A stretch of 64,000 nucleotides of DNA from JAJPKK01 sp963781195 (GCA_963781195.1 CAWAEZ010000002.1:333179-397178), one strand, 5' to 3'. Positions 42,779 through 52,095 are shown, counted from the first letter of the stretch. The notes: a model not told the origin generated them from the sequence alone. A program made the numbers and translations.

Positions 42779-43599
42779 GCGATGCGCTGCCCTCCGATCG
42801 GCGGTGGCTCGCACCGCCGGGCTTCGGCTGGCCGCAGGTCGTGCTGCCGGTCGCGACGCTCGCGATCGGCATCGCCATCTGGGACCTGGTGGTACGGATC
42901 GGCCATCTGCCGCCCTACGTGCTGCCGGCGCCCGGCCGCGTCGCCGAATCGCTCGTCTCGAACTGGCCGATGCTGTGGGGCTCGCTCCTGGTCACGCTGG
43001 CGACCACCTTCGAAGGCTTGACGCTGGCCCTGGTCGGCGGCATCGGCCTCGCGATCCTGTTCAACCAGTCGCGCCTGATCGAGACCGCGTTCTATCCCTA
43101 CGCGGTGATCCTCCAGGTGACGCCGGTGGTTGCGGTCGCGCCGCTGCTGCTGATCTATCTGCCGCAGCAGGCGGCGGTGCTCGCCTGCGCCTGGATCGTC
43201 GCGTTCTTTCCGGTGCTCGCCAATACGACGCTCGGGCTCAATTCGGTCGACCGCAATCTGGTCGATCTCTTCGAACTCTACGGCGCCTCGCGCCTATCGG
43301 TACTGATGCGCCTGAAGCTACCGTCAGCGCTGCCCTATATGCTCGGCGGGCTGAAGATCGCGGGGGGCCTGTCGCTGATCGGCGCCGTCGTCGCAGAGAT
43401 TGCAGCGGGTTCTGCCGGTTCCGGCTCCGGCCTCGCCTACCGCATCGTCGAGGCGGGTTATCGCCTCGACATTCCGCGGATGTTCGCGGCGCTGATCCTG
43501 CTGTCGGCGGCGGGCGTCGTCATCTTCCTCGCGCTGTCGGTCGTCGCGCACCTGCTGCTGCGCCACTGGCACGAGAGCGCAGTGGCGCGGGAGCGGTAG
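42775..43599 (+). CDS. ABC importer permease (SsuC/TauC-like)
   Basis: A 274-residue inner-membrane permease with six helices and the cytoplasmic EAA loop (LFELYGASRLSVLMRLKLPS). Helices run from about residue 20 (VVLPVATLAIGIAIWDLVV) to 265. The ATG overlaps the ATPase stop. It completes the NMT1-type importer. It is convergent with the YtcJ-like amidohydrolase, 22 bases apart. Confidence 0.93.
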   Translation: MSDALPSDRRWLAPPGFGWPQVVLPVATLAIGIAIWDLVVRIGHLPPYVLPAPGRVAESLVSNWPMLWGSLLVTLATTFEGLTLALVGGIGLAILFNQSRLIETAFYPYAVILQVTPVVAVAPLLLIYLPQQAAVLACAWIVAFFPVLANTTLGLNSVDRNLVDLFELYGASRLSVLMRLKLPSALPYMLGGLKIAGGLSLIGAVVAEIAAGSAGSGSGLAYRIVEAGYRLDIPRMFAALILLSAAGVVIFLALSVVAHLLLRHWHESAVARER

Positions 43600-43621
43600 G
43601 CCCCCGCGCGTCGACCGGGGC

Positions 43622-45439
43622 TTACTGGCCTGCGGGCACCGGGAACGGCTTGCCGCCCATCACCGTCGCGAGCACCTTGATGGTCCGGAGTTCGTCGGGC
43701 GAATTGACCGCGAGCGGATCGCGGTCGAGGACGGTGAAGTCGGCGAGCTTGCCCACCGTGATCGAGCCCTTTTCGTCGTCCTGCCCCAGCAGGTAGGCCG
43801 CCCCTAGCGTCACCGCGTGCAACGCGTCGCGCACCGAAATGCGTTCTTCCTCGCCGAGCACGCGGCCGGACATGGTCTTGCGGGCGCTCGCCGTCCACAT
43901 CGAGAACAGCGGATCCACCGGCGTGACGGAGGCGTCCGAATGCAGGCTGAAGGGAATGCCCATGCGCTGCACGCTTCCGGCAGGATTGATGTCGCGCGCC
44001 CGGTCCGGCCCGAGAAAGGTCGAGTAGTGCAGGTCGCCCCAGAAGTAGATGTGGTTGGTGAACAGGTTCGTCGCGACCCCGAGCTGCTTCATTTTCACGA
44101 GTTGGGCCTGGGTCACCATTTGATTGTGCTCCAGGCGGTGCCGGTTCGCGAAGCGCGGCGCCTGCTGCTCGGCCCTCTCCAACGCCGTCAGCGCCATCGC
44201 GGTGGCCTCGTCGCCATTGGTGTGGATCACGGCCTGCAGCCCGCGCTTGTGCACCTCGAAGACCCACTTGTTCAGGTCGTCCTGCGAGATGTTGGCGACG
44301 CCGTTCTTGAACGACTTGTAGTAATAGGGCCACTGGAGCAGTCCGGTGTAGCCCTGGATGGAACCGTCGACCACGAATTTGACGCCGCCGAAGCTCAGCC
44401 GGTCGGTGTCGTGTTTGTGCAGCTCGACGAGATAGTCGAGGCCGCCCTTTTGCGCGATCTCTCCCGATTGAAACACCTGGATGAGCGGATTCATGACGAT
44501 CCGGATGGGAAAGTTCGGATCGGCCGCCACCGTTTGATAGGCCTTGTAGCCGCCGGGGAAACTGCCGAAGGAAAGGTCGGCGAAGGTCGTCACGCCGACC
44601 CGCTGCGCGAGCTTGCTCGCATCCCAGGTGGCCTTCGTCAGCAGGGCGGCATCGAGCGGCGGCAGCTTCGCGACGAATGTCAGCGCCGCCTGGACCTCCT
44701 CGATTTCACCCGTTGCCTTGCCGTCCGCCTTGACGATGCCGGGGACGTTGGTCTGGTCGGTCACTCCGGCGATCTCGAACGCCTTGCTGTTCGCGTAATA
44801 GATATGCATCGAAAGATTTTCGATGAATATCGGATGACCATTGGAGATCGGATCGAGATCGGCACGGGTCAGCGGCGAATTGCCGTAGAATTCCGGCTGG
44901 TAGCCCCATGCGAGCATCCAACGTCCGTCCGCCGGCAATTTCGCCGCGGCGTTCTTCAGGCGATCGAGAACGGCCTGCTTGGTCTCCATTCCCTTGTTCA
45001 TGATGCCGTCCGGCGAGGTCCGATCGAACCTGCCCACATAGACGCCCTGCCACAGCACGCCGGTGATCTGCGGATGCATGTGCGCCTCGATGAAGCCGGG
45101 AACGATCACGGCGTTCTCGAAACGCCGGTCGATCTCGACCTCCTGATTGGTCACCCAGCCGCGCACCTCGTCGAGGGTGCCGGTGCCGAGGATCTTGCCG
45201 TTGGTCACCGCGACGGCCTGCCCCGACGGCGTTCCGGGATCGAGGGTGACGATCGTCTTCGCCGTGTAGATCGTGATCTTCTGCGCAGCCGTGTCTGCGG
45301 CGGGAGCCGGGGCGGGAACAGCCACCGGAACGAGCGTATCGCTTCCGCGCGGTTCCCGCATGAGCTCGTTGTGAGCGGCGGCCAGCGTGGGGGCGGCCGA
45401 AAGCCCTGCGGCAAGGAAAAGCCGATACATCGTCCTCAT
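43622..45439 (-). CDS. Exported YtcJ-like amidohydrolase (Amidohydro_3)
   Basis: A 605-residue amidohydrolase with a signal peptide (MYRLFLAAGLSAAPTLAAA). The metal motif is GFIEAHMHPQ (HxH), followed by HRLEHNQMVTQ, FSLHSDASVTPVDPL and the C-terminal beta part GSITVGKLADFTVLDRDPL. These are marks of the YtcJ group, whose substrates are mostly unknown N-acyl or cyclic amides. Residues 35-52 are Ala/Pro-rich, a linker after the signal. GGGAG ribosome site before the ATG. Convergent with the importer operon; exported hydrolysis before uptake would make sense (inference). Confidence 0.88.
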   Translation of the reverse strand: MRTMYRLFLAAGLSAAPTLAAAHNELMREPRGSDTLVPVAVPAPAPAADTAAQKITIYTAKTIVTLDPGTPSGQAVAVTNGKILGTGTLDEVRGWVTNQEVEIDRRFENAVIVPGFIEAHMHPQITGVLWQGVYVGRFDRTSPDGIMNKGMETKQAVLDRLKNAAAKLPADGRWMLAWGYQPEFYGNSPLTRADLDPISNGHPIFIENLSMHIYYANSKAFEIAGVTDQTNVPGIVKADGKATGEIEEVQAALTFVAKLPPLDAALLTKATWDASKLAQRVGVTTFADLSFGSFPGGYKAYQTVAADPNFPIRIVMNPLIQVFQSGEIAQKGGLDYLVELHKHDTDRLSFGGVKFVVDGSIQGYTGLLQWPYYYKSFKNGVANISQDDLNKWVFEVHKRGLQAVIHTNGDEATAMALTALERAEQQAPRFANRHRLEHNQMVTQAQLVKMKQLGVATNLFTNHIYFWGDLHYSTFLGPDRARDINPAGSVQRMGIPFSLHSDASVTPVDPLFSMWTASARKTMSGRVLGEEERISVRDALHAVTLGAAYLLGQDDEKGSITVGKLADFTVLDRDPLAVNSPDELRTIKVLATVMGGKPFPVPAGQ

Positions 45440-45779
45440 GGGTCGCTCCCGGAGATGACCATGGTGTCTGCACCCATCCTGTACCGGACCAATGAAACCG
45501 AGGTGAACGTCGGACGCTCGTGACCCGTCGCGGTGAACAGGGCGCCTCTCGAAATCGTAAGACTGAGATCAAACTCTATGGGTTCGCTTGTCTTTCGGGC
45601 CAGGTTTCAACTTGCCCGGCGCGGCGCATGCCGTGACGACGGCCAGCCCCGCCCGTCGCGCATGGCGCCCATGGCATGTGCCCCCATGACTTGGTCCGCG
45701 TTCTTGCTATGTTGCCGCGACACAATTGCCGCGTGCCATTCTGCGCCGGCGCACCGTCTCGCGAGATACCGCCATCGAC
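45440..45779. other. Divergent promoter region
   Basis: 340 bases between the YtcJ-like gene (leftward) and the DMT gene (rightward). An in-frame TTG at 45726 could extend the DMT protein by 18 residues, but no ribosome site supports it. I see no other feature. Confidence 0.5.
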
Positions 45780-46706
45780 ATGATCTCCGATACCGCCGCC
45801 CGCGATGCGGCCGCCCGCCGCTCGCGGCTGATCGGCATTGCGCTGATCTGCGGGGCGGTCGGTACCTTTGCCTGCCTCGACACCACGGCGAAGTATCTCG
45901 GCCGCGAGATCGCGGTGATGCAGGTGGTGTGGGCGCGCTACACCTTCGCCTTCCTGCTCACGTTGCCGATTTCCAATCCGCTGCGGCGGCCGGGGCTGCT
46001 GCGCACCGGCCGGCCGATCCTGCAGATCGGCCGCGCCACGCTGCTGCTCGGCTCGACCATGCTCAACTTCTTTGCGCTGCGCTACCTGCGGCTCGATCAG
46101 GCGCTCGCCATTGCTTTCTCGACGCCATTCCTGGTGGCGGCGCTGTCGGGGCCGACGCTCGGCGAATGGGTCGGGCCGCGGCGCTGGGCGGCGATCGCGG
46201 TCGGCATGGGCGGAGTACTGGTGGTGACCCGCCCGGGGTTCGCCGAGTTCCACCCCGCCGTGCTGCTCGCGGTGGCCTCGGCGTTCTGTTACGCGTTCTA
46301 TTTCCTGTCGACCCGGATCCTGTCGCGCACCGACTCCAACGAGACCACCCTGTTCTATTCGAACGGGGTCGGCGCGGTGCTGATGCTGCCGGTGATTCCT
46401 TTAGTGTGGACGGCCACGACCCCCGGCCAGCTTGCGCTCATGGTGATGGCCGGCGCGCTTGCGAGCTTCGGGCACTACCTCCTGATCGTGGCCCACCGCC
46501 ATGCGCCGCCGTCGTTGTTGTCGCCGTTCATCTACACCCAGCTCGTCTGGGTGGTGGTGCTCGGCTACGTGGTGTTCGGCGACGTTCCCGATGGCTGGAC
46601 GCTGCTGGGTGCCGCCATCGTCATCGGCTCCGGCCTCTACATCCTGCATCGCGAGCGGACGAGTGGGCCACGCAGCCCCGCGGTGCCGATCGAAACGGGT
46701 GATTGA
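45780..46706 (+). CDS. EamA/DMT-family transporter
   Basis: A 308-residue inner-membrane protein with ten helices in two EamA repeats (about 20-150 and 160-295). Marks: LICGAVGTFACLDTTAKYLG, VVWARYTFAFLLTLP, LDQALAIAFSTPFLVAALSG and VWVVVLGYVVFGDVPDGWT. DMT proteins commonly export metabolites or amino acids; the substrate here is unknown. ATG 45780 is used, as it precedes the first helix by a normal hydrophilic start. A hairpin follows 26 bases after the stop. Confidence 0.87.
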   Translation: MISDTAARDAAARRSRLIGIALICGAVGTFACLDTTAKYLGREIAVMQVVWARYTFAFLLTLPISNPLRRPGLLRTGRPILQIGRATLLLGSTMLNFFALRYLRLDQALAIAFSTPFLVAALSGPTLGEWVGPRRWAAIAVGMGGVLVVTRPGFAEFHPAVLLAVASAFCYAFYFLSTRILSRTDSNETTLFYSNGVGAVLMLPVIPLVWTATTPGQLALMVMAGALASFGHYLLIVAHRHAPPSLLSPFIYTQLVWVVVLGYVVFGDVPDGWTLLGAAIVIGSGLYILHRERTSGPRSPAVPIETGD

Positions 46707-46731
46707 AAGAGGGGCTGAAACCCTGATACAG

Positions 46732-46749
46732 ACGGGCGAAATCGCCCGT
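46732..46749 (+). terminator. Short hairpin after DMT gene
   Basis: Perfect 7-bp stem ACGGGCG / CGCCCGT with AAAT loop. Only one T follows, so termination strength is doubtful. Confidence 0.5.
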
Positions 46750-46807
46750 TCGGGGCGAGGCCCTTCGGTCCTTCCGCCCTTTCAGGTCCGGCATCCAAGG
46801 CAGGCTC

Positions 46808-47839
46808 ATGAAGAAACCATCCCTCGCGCTGGCAACCGCGGTCGACCACGCCAATGACGACATCGGCGAGGAGACGCGGCTTCGTCTGTTCAAAACCCAG
46901 TTCGAACTCCGCGAGGCCGAGCAGCGGGCGTTCGACCTGTTCCTGCAGAACCTCGTCAAGGGCACCAGCCACCTGTCGCTCGGTCAGGAGGCGATTGCGG
47001 CCGGCTTCGCCGTCGCCATGAAGCCCGGCGATCTCTCGTTCTGCACCTATCGCGGCCACGCCCATACGCTGGCGCGCGGCGTGCCGGTGGAGGCGGTGCT
47101 GGGCGAGCTGATGCAGCGCGACAACGGCCTGATGCGCGGCAAGGGCGGCTCGATGCACCTCACCTCGGTCGAGCACGGCGTGATGGGCTCCTACGCCATC
47201 ATCGGGGCGCATCTGCCGATCGCCTGCGGCGCCGCACTGCGGGCGCAGTACAAGGGGCAGGACGACGTCTCGGTCTGCTTCTTCGGCGACGGCACCACCA
47301 ATATCGGCGCGTTCCACGAGGCGCTCAATTTCGCCGCGGTGTGGAAACTGCCGGTGGTGTTCGTGTGCGAGAACAATCTCTACATGGAATACACGCCGAT
47401 CGGCGAGGTCACCGCGGTCGAGCACCCGGCGGCGGATCGCGCCGCGGCCTATGGCCTCGACCGCATCGTCATCGACGGCAACGATGCCGACGAGGTCTAT
47501 CGCACCGCGCGGACCGCCTATGCCAGGGCCCGCGCCGGCGAGGGCCCCTCGCTGATCGAGTGCATGACCTATCGGCACAGCGGCCATTCCCGCGCCGATC
47601 CCGCGAAATACCGCCCGGAGGGCGAACTCGACGCGTGGAAGAAGCACGACCCGATCAAGCTCTACCGTGACCGGTTGAAGCAGTTCGGCATTTCCGAACA
47701 GGTCATTCTCGGCATCGAGGCCGAGGTCCGGCGCGGCGTCGACGAGGCGACCGAGAAGTGCAAGGCGGCGCCGCCGCCTTCGAACGACATCCTCTTCACG
47801 GACGTCTATGCCGATGGAGGCTTCGCATGGCGGAACTGA
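46808..47839 (+). CDS. 2-oxo acid dehydrogenase E1 alpha (AcoA/PdhA-like)
   Basis: A 343-residue thiamine-diphosphate subunit. Marks: THLSLGQEAIAAGFAVAM, TYRGHAHTLARGVP, RGKGGSMHL, the ThDP motif FGDGTTNIGAFHEALN ending in CENN, and the phosphorylation-loop-like YRHSGHSRADPAKYR. It pairs with the E1 beta encoded next (13-base overlap) to decarboxylate a 2-oxo acid or acetoin and pass the acyl group to the lipoyl E2 encoded at 50494. Its length and the tail fit acetoin dehydrogenase-type E1 alpha better than PDH. AAGGCAGG ribosome site. Confidence 0.9.
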   Translation: MKKPSLALATAVDHANDDIGEETRLRLFKTQFELREAEQRAFDLFLQNLVKGTSHLSLGQEAIAAGFAVAMKPGDLSFCTYRGHAHTLARGVPVEAVLGELMQRDNGLMRGKGGSMHLTSVEHGVMGSYAIIGAHLPIACGAALRAQYKGQDDVSVCFFGDGTTNIGAFHEALNFAAVWKLPVVFVCENNLYMEYTPIGEVTAVEHPAADRAAAYGLDRIVIDGNDADEVYRTARTAYARARAGEGPSLIECMTYRHSGHSRADPAKYRPEGELDAWKKHDPIKLYRDRLKQFGISEQVILGIEAEVRRGVDEATEKCKAAPPPSNDILFTDVYADGGFAWRN

Positions 47840-48807
47840 CCTATCGCGACGCGGTTGCCCGCGGCATCGCCCAGGAGATGGCACGCGACCCCGACGTCAT
47901 CTTCTTCGGCGAGGACGTCGCCAAGGCGGGCGGCGTGTTCAAGGCGACCGTCGGGCTGTTCGAGCAGTTCGGGCCGCGGCGCGTGCGCGACACGCCGATC
48001 TCCGAGCAGGCGATCATGGGCGCCGCCATGGGCGCGGCGATGACCGGGCTGAAGCCGATCGCGGAGATCATGTTCTCGGACTTCTTCGCGGTGTGCTTCG
48101 ACTACATCGCGAACGAGTTCCCCAAGAGCCGCTACATGTCGAACGGCCAGCTCAAGTGCCCGCTGGTGGTGCGCACCGGCAATGGCGCCGGCTCGCGCTT
48201 CGGCGCCCAGCACAGCCAGAGCGTCGAGAACTGGTGCATGATGATCCCGGGCCTCAAGGTGGTGGCGCCGTCCAATCCGCGCGACGTCGTCGGGCTGATG
48301 GCGGCCGCGGTGCGCGACCCCGACCCCGTGATCTTCTTCGAGCACAAGTCGCTCTACGCGACCAAGGGCGAAGTGCCCGACGGCGAGATCGTCGACACGC
48401 TTGGGTCGGCGCGCATTTTGCGCCCCGGCAGCGATGCCACCATTCTCGCGCTCGCACTGATGGTGCCGCGCGCGCTCCAGGCGGCGGAGCGGCTCAAGTC
48501 CGAGCACGGCATCGACTGCGAGGTGATCGACGTGCGTTCGCTGGTCCCGCTCGACACCCAGACCATTCTCGGATCGGTGGCGCGCACGCACCGCTTGTTC
48601 ACCGTGGAAGAGAACCCCCGGCTGTGCGGATGGGGCGCCGAGATCGTGTCGATCGTGGCCGACGAGGCGTTCTACGATCTCGACGGACCGCCGGTGCGGA
48701 TCACCACCCCGCATATGCCGCTCCCGGCGGCCGACATCTTCGAGGACATGGTTCTGCCGACCGTCGACCGCATCGTCGAGACGGTGCGGCGCTCGCTGGC
48801 GGGATGA
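47827..48807 (+). CDS. 2-oxo acid dehydrogenase E1 beta (AcoB/PdhB-like)
   Basis: A 326-residue E1 beta subunit: LTYRDAVARGIAQEMARDP, FFGEDVAKAGGVFKAT, RVRDTPISEQAIMGAAMGAA, GSRFGAQHSQSVENWCMMIP (substrate-channel His), and CEVIDVRSLVPLDTQTI in the transketolase C-terminal domain. GGAGG precedes the ATG at 47827, inside the E1 alpha end. Together they form an alpha2beta2 E1. No E3 gene follows; the next gene is an aldehyde dehydrogenase after a palindromic repeat. Confidence 0.92.
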   Translation: MAELTYRDAVARGIAQEMARDPDVIFFGEDVAKAGGVFKATVGLFEQFGPRRVRDTPISEQAIMGAAMGAAMTGLKPIAEIMFSDFFAVCFDYIANEFPKSRYMSNGQLKCPLVVRTGNGAGSRFGAQHSQSVENWCMMIPGLKVVAPSNPRDVVGLMAAAVRDPDPVIFFEHKSLYATKGEVPDGEIVDTLGSARILRPGSDATILALALMVPRALQAAERLKSEHGIDCEVIDVRSLVPLDTQTILGSVARTHRLFTVEENPRLCGWGAEIVSIVADEAFYDLDGPPVRITTPHMPLPAADIFEDMVLPTVDRIVETVRRSLAG

Positions 48808-48834
48808 ACCAGGTGAGGAGCTGGAATAATACAA

Positions 48835-48944
48835 CCTCATCCTGAGGAGCCGGCGCAGCCGGCGTCTCGAAGGATGGCCCCACATGCTGCGGTCCGTGGC
48901 CATCCTTCGAGACGCCGTGCTGCGCACGGCTCCTCAGGATGAGG
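48835..48944. repeat. Long palindromic intergenic repeat
   Basis: Arms of about 45 bases (CCTCATCCTGAGGAGCCGGC ... AAGGATGGCC and its mirror GGCCATCCTTCGAGACGCC ... CAGGATGAGG) around an 18-base centre. The sequence family with CCTCATCCTGAGGAGC and GGCCATCCTTCGAGACGC is a very common dispersed palindrome in Bradyrhizobium-like genomes. It lies between E1 beta and the aldehyde dehydrogenase gene, and could form a large RNA hairpin. Confidence 0.88.
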
Positions 48945-49014
48945 TGTCAACGGAGATTCTCCAACTCTGGGTGCGCGTGTAGCATCGTTTGATGGCCTTC
49001 CATGGGAGATTGCC

Positions 49015-50466
49015 ATGTATGAAAATCTTCTCGCCGATGTTCCGACCGACCTGTGGATCGGCGGCAAATGGCGCAAGGCGTCCGACGGCCAGCGGTTCGA
49101 CATCATCGATCCCGCCACCGAAAACGTCATCACTTCGGTGGCGAGCGCGAGCATCGACGACGCCAAGGCGGCGGTCGACGCCGCGCAGGGCGCGTTCGAA
49201 GGCTGGGCCGGCCGCAAGCCGCGCGAGCGCGGCGAAATCCTGCGCAAGGCCTATGAAGTGATCATGAGCGAAGCCGAGCGCCTCGCCAAGCTGATCACGC
49301 TCGAGAACGGCAAGGCGCTGAGCGACTCCCGCGGCGAAGTCGCCTATGCCGCCGAGTTCTTCCGCTGGTATGCCGAGGAAGCGGTGCGGAACCTCGGCGA
49401 TCTTTCGCGCGCGCCGTCCTCCGGCGCCCGCATCTTCGTGCAGCACAAGCCGGCCGGAATCGCCGTCCTGGTGACGCCGTGGAATTTCCCGGCGGCGATG
49501 GCGACCCGCAAGATCGGGCCGGCGCTCGCCGCCGGCTGCCCGGTGGTGCTCAAGCCCGCCTCGGAAACGCCGCTCACGATGCTCGCGCTGATGCCGCTGC
49601 TCGAAGAGGCCGGCGTTCCGGCGGGCGTCGTCAACGTGATCCCGTCGCGGCGCTCGGGCTCCGTCGTGTCGGCCATGCTGCACGACCCCCGGGTGAGGGT
49701 CGTGTCCTTCACCGGCTCGACCGAAGTCGGCCGCAAGCTGCTCCACGAGGCCGCCGACAACGTGGTGAAGCCGGCGATGGAGCTCGGCGGCAACGCGCCT
49801 TTCATCGTGTTTGAGGACGCCGATATCGACGCCGCCATCGAAGGCGCGATGATCGCCAAGATGCGCAACATGGGTGAAGCCTGCACCGCGGCGAACCGGT
49901 TCTATGTGCAGGAGAAGGTTCACGACGCCTTCGCCGCAAAGCTCACCGAGAAGATGGCGTCCCTGAAGATGGGCAACGGCCTGCAGGACGGCGTGGCGCT
50001 CGGGCCGCTGGTCAACGCGGAAGGCCGCGACAAGGTGACGGAGCTGGTCGCAGATGCCGTGAAGAAGGGCGCCAAGGTCCTGACCGGCGGAACCGCCCCC
50101 GGCGGCAAAGGCTATTTCTATCCGGCCACGGTGCTGACCGCGGTGCCGGACGGCGCCGACATGCTGCGTGAGGAGATCTTCGGACCGGTCGCGGCGATCC
50201 AGACCTTCAAGTCGGAGGACGAGGTGATCCGTCGCGCCAACGACACCGAATACGGGCTGGTGGCCTATCTCTACACCAAGGATCTCAGCCGCGGGCTGCG
50301 GGTTTCGGAAAAGCTCGACTTCGGCATGATCGGTCTCAACCGCGGCCTCGTCTCCGATCCGGCGGCGCCATTCGGCGGCACCAAGCAGAGCGGCATCGGC
50401 CGCGAAGGCGCCCACGAAGGCATGATGGAATTCATGGAGACACAATACGTGTCGGTGAGCTGGTAG
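49015..50466 (+). CDS. gabD: NAD(P)-dependent succinate-semialdehyde dehydrogenase
   Basis: A 483-residue aldehyde dehydrogenase. Marks: TPWNFPAAMATRKIGPALAA, VSFTGSTEVGRKLL, catalytic Glu in MELGGNAPFIVFED, catalytic Cys in MGEACTAANRFYV and EEIFGPVAAIQTF. The GEACTAANR form and overall match point to the GabD group (succinate semialdehyde to succinate). The ATG has GGGAGA upstream. It sits inside the 2-oxo acid dehydrogenase operon, between E1 beta and E2, so a different aldehyde formed in that pathway is possible. Confidence 0.88.
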   Translation: MYENLLADVPTDLWIGGKWRKASDGQRFDIIDPATENVITSVASASIDDAKAAVDAAQGAFEGWAGRKPRERGEILRKAYEVIMSEAERLAKLITLENGKALSDSRGEVAYAAEFFRWYAEEAVRNLGDLSRAPSSGARIFVQHKPAGIAVLVTPWNFPAAMATRKIGPALAAGCPVVLKPASETPLTMLALMPLLEEAGVPAGVVNVIPSRRSGSVVSAMLHDPRVRVVSFTGSTEVGRKLLHEAADNVVKPAMELGGNAPFIVFEDADIDAAIEGAMIAKMRNMGEACTAANRFYVQEKVHDAFAAKLTEKMASLKMGNGLQDGVALGPLVNAEGRDKVTELVADAVKKGAKVLTGGTAPGGKGYFYPATVLTAVPDGADMLREEIFGPVAAIQTFKSEDEVIRRANDTEYGLVAYLYTKDLSRGLRVSEKLDFGMIGLNRGLVSDPAAPFGGTKQSGIGREGAHEGMMEFMETQYVSVSW

Positions 50467-50493
50467 AATCTTTCGAGAATTGAGAGCGCCCGG

Positions 50494-51939
50494 ATGGACA
50501 TTTTGATGCCGCAGCTCGGCGAGACCGTCGCCGAGGGCAAGATAACCTCCTGGTTCAAGGCGATCGGCGACGCCGTCGAACCCGGCGACAATCTCTTCGA
50601 GATCGAGACCGACAAGGTGTCCATGGAAGTGCCGGCGACCTCCGCCGGCGTCCTCACGGAAATCCGCGTCGCTTCCGGCGAAGTGGCGCTGGTCGGCGCG
50701 GTGGTTGCGATCGTGGCGGGGGCGGCCGGTGAAGGCACAGCCGGCGGGCAACGACCCTCTCCCCCGCTTGCGGGGGAGAGTTGGAGAGGGGGAACGGGCG
50801 GTACGGCGGACTCAGGCGGCGGTGGCGGGGCAGGCGCCGCTTTCCCCTCCCCACCCTCCACCGCAAGCAGGGGAGGGAGCCCTGCCGCTCGCGCCGAATC
50901 TCCCTCGGCCCTATCCGTCTCACCTGTCCCCGCGACACCGGCCGCGCCGATCAAGCTCGATCCGTTTCGCGAGGTGCGCACGCCCGAGCGCAACTACGGG
51001 CCGGCGCGGCTCGCGAGCGGCACCGTCGCGACACCGCTGGCGCGGCGGCTCGCCGGCGAAGCCGGCATCGACCTCACCCGCATTGCCGCCTCCGGTCCGC
51101 GCGGCCGCATCGTCGCCCGCGACGTCGAGAAGGCGATCGAGTCCGCCCCGGGGCTGACCGCTCCAGGTAGCGTTTCCCCCGGCGCACGCCCCGCGCCGTC
51201 GCCCGACCGCATCAAGGCGCTCTACGCCGAGGGCAGCTACGAGGAAGTGCCGCTCGATTCCATGCGGCGCACCATCGCCGCGCGGCTCGTCGAGGCGGTC
51301 CAGACCATCCCCCATTTCTACCTGAGCGCGGATGTGCTCATCGACCGGCTCGAGGCGGTGCGCCAGGAGGCCAATGCGTCGATCCTGCCCGCACCCGCGG
51401 GAGAGCCGGCGCCCAAGCTCTCGCTCAACGACTTCATCATCAAGGCGCTGGCGCTGGCGCTGCAGCGGGTGCCGGCGGCCAATGCGGTGTGGGCGGAGGA
51501 CCGCATCCTGCGGTTCAGGTCCTCCGACATCGGGGTCGCGGTGGCGCTCGACGGCGGGCTCGTCACGCCGGTGGTCCGCCAGGCGGACAGGAAGACGCTG
51601 CTCGAAATCTCCGCCGAGGTGAAGGATCTCGCCGCGCGCGCGCGGACCCGCAAGCTCAAGCCGGCGGAGCTCGCCGGCGGCGCCAGCGCGGTGTCGAACC
51701 TCGGCATGTACGGGGTCCGCGAGTTCTCGGCCATCATCAATCCGCCCCACGCGACCATCCTCGCCGCCGGCGCCGGGACGCGGCGGCCGGTGGAGACGGC
51801 GGAGGGCGGCATCGCCTTCGTGGGCCAGATGACGGTGACGCTGTCCTGCGACCACCGCGTCGTCGACGGTGCCGTCGGGGCGGAGCTGCTCGCCGCGTTC
51901 CGCCATTTCATCGAGCATCCGGTGGGGTTGATGATCTAG
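50494..51939 (+). CDS. Dihydrolipoamide acyltransferase E2 (AcoC/PdhC-like)
   Basis: A 481-residue E2. Residues 1-75 are the lipoyl domain with Lys41 in IETDKVSMEVPATS; about 170-210 the E1/E3-binding domain (TPLARRLAGEAGIDLTRIA, GPRGRIVARDVEKA); about 245-481 the acyltransferase core ending with the catalytic SCDHRVVDGAVGAE (His454). The linker (about 85-140) is encoded by a palindromic repeat element read in frame and is Gly/Ser/Pro-rich (PPLAGESWRGGTGGTADSGG). It begins 27 bases after the aldehyde dehydrogenase and completes an E1-E2 set; E3 must come from elsewhere. Confidence 0.92.
   Translation: MDILMPQLGETVAEGKITSWFKAIGDAVEPGDNLFEIETDKVSMEVPATSAGVLTEIRVASGEVALVGAVVAIVAGAAGEGTAGGQRPSPPLAGESWRGGTGGTADSGGGGGAGAAFPSPPSTASRGGSPAARAESPSALSVSPVPATPAAPIKLDPFREVRTPERNYGPARLASGTVATPLARRLAGEAGIDLTRIAASGPRGRIVARDVEKAIESAPGLTAPGSVSPGARPAPSPDRIKALYAEGSYEEVPLDSMRRTIAARLVEAVQTIPHFYLSADVLIDRLEAVRQEANASILPAPAGEPAPKLSLNDFIIKALALALQRVPAANAVWAEDRILRFRSSDIGVAVALDGGLVTPVVRQADRKTLLEISAEVKDLAARARTRKLKPAELAGGASAVSNLGMYGVREFSAIINPPHATILAAGAGTRRPVETAEGGIAFVGQMTVTLSCDHRVVDGAVGAELLAAFRHFIEHPVGLMI
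50755..50885. repeat. Palindromic repeat inserted in the E2 coding sequence
   Basis: A left hairpin (CCTCTCCCCCGCTTGCGGGG followed by GAGAGTTGGAGAGGGGG) and a right mirrored part (CCCCTCCCCACCCTCCACCG then CAAGCAGGGGAGGG). This family of CTCTCCCC-CGCAAGCG-GGGGAGAG elements is normally intergenic in such genomes. Here it is translated in frame into the E2 linker. Confidence 0.8.
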
Positions 51940-52095
51940 AGTTCATGGACGGCGCCGCTCGGGCGCCTGGGCACCTCTCCCCGCGTGCGGCGCGAGGGAG
52001 CAGAGGCGCCGCGCCACGTAACGCAGATGTGGGAATGCGGTAGGGTCGAGCCGGGCAATGGCCATGACAAGGTCCGCGCAATTCAGGAGAACGTC

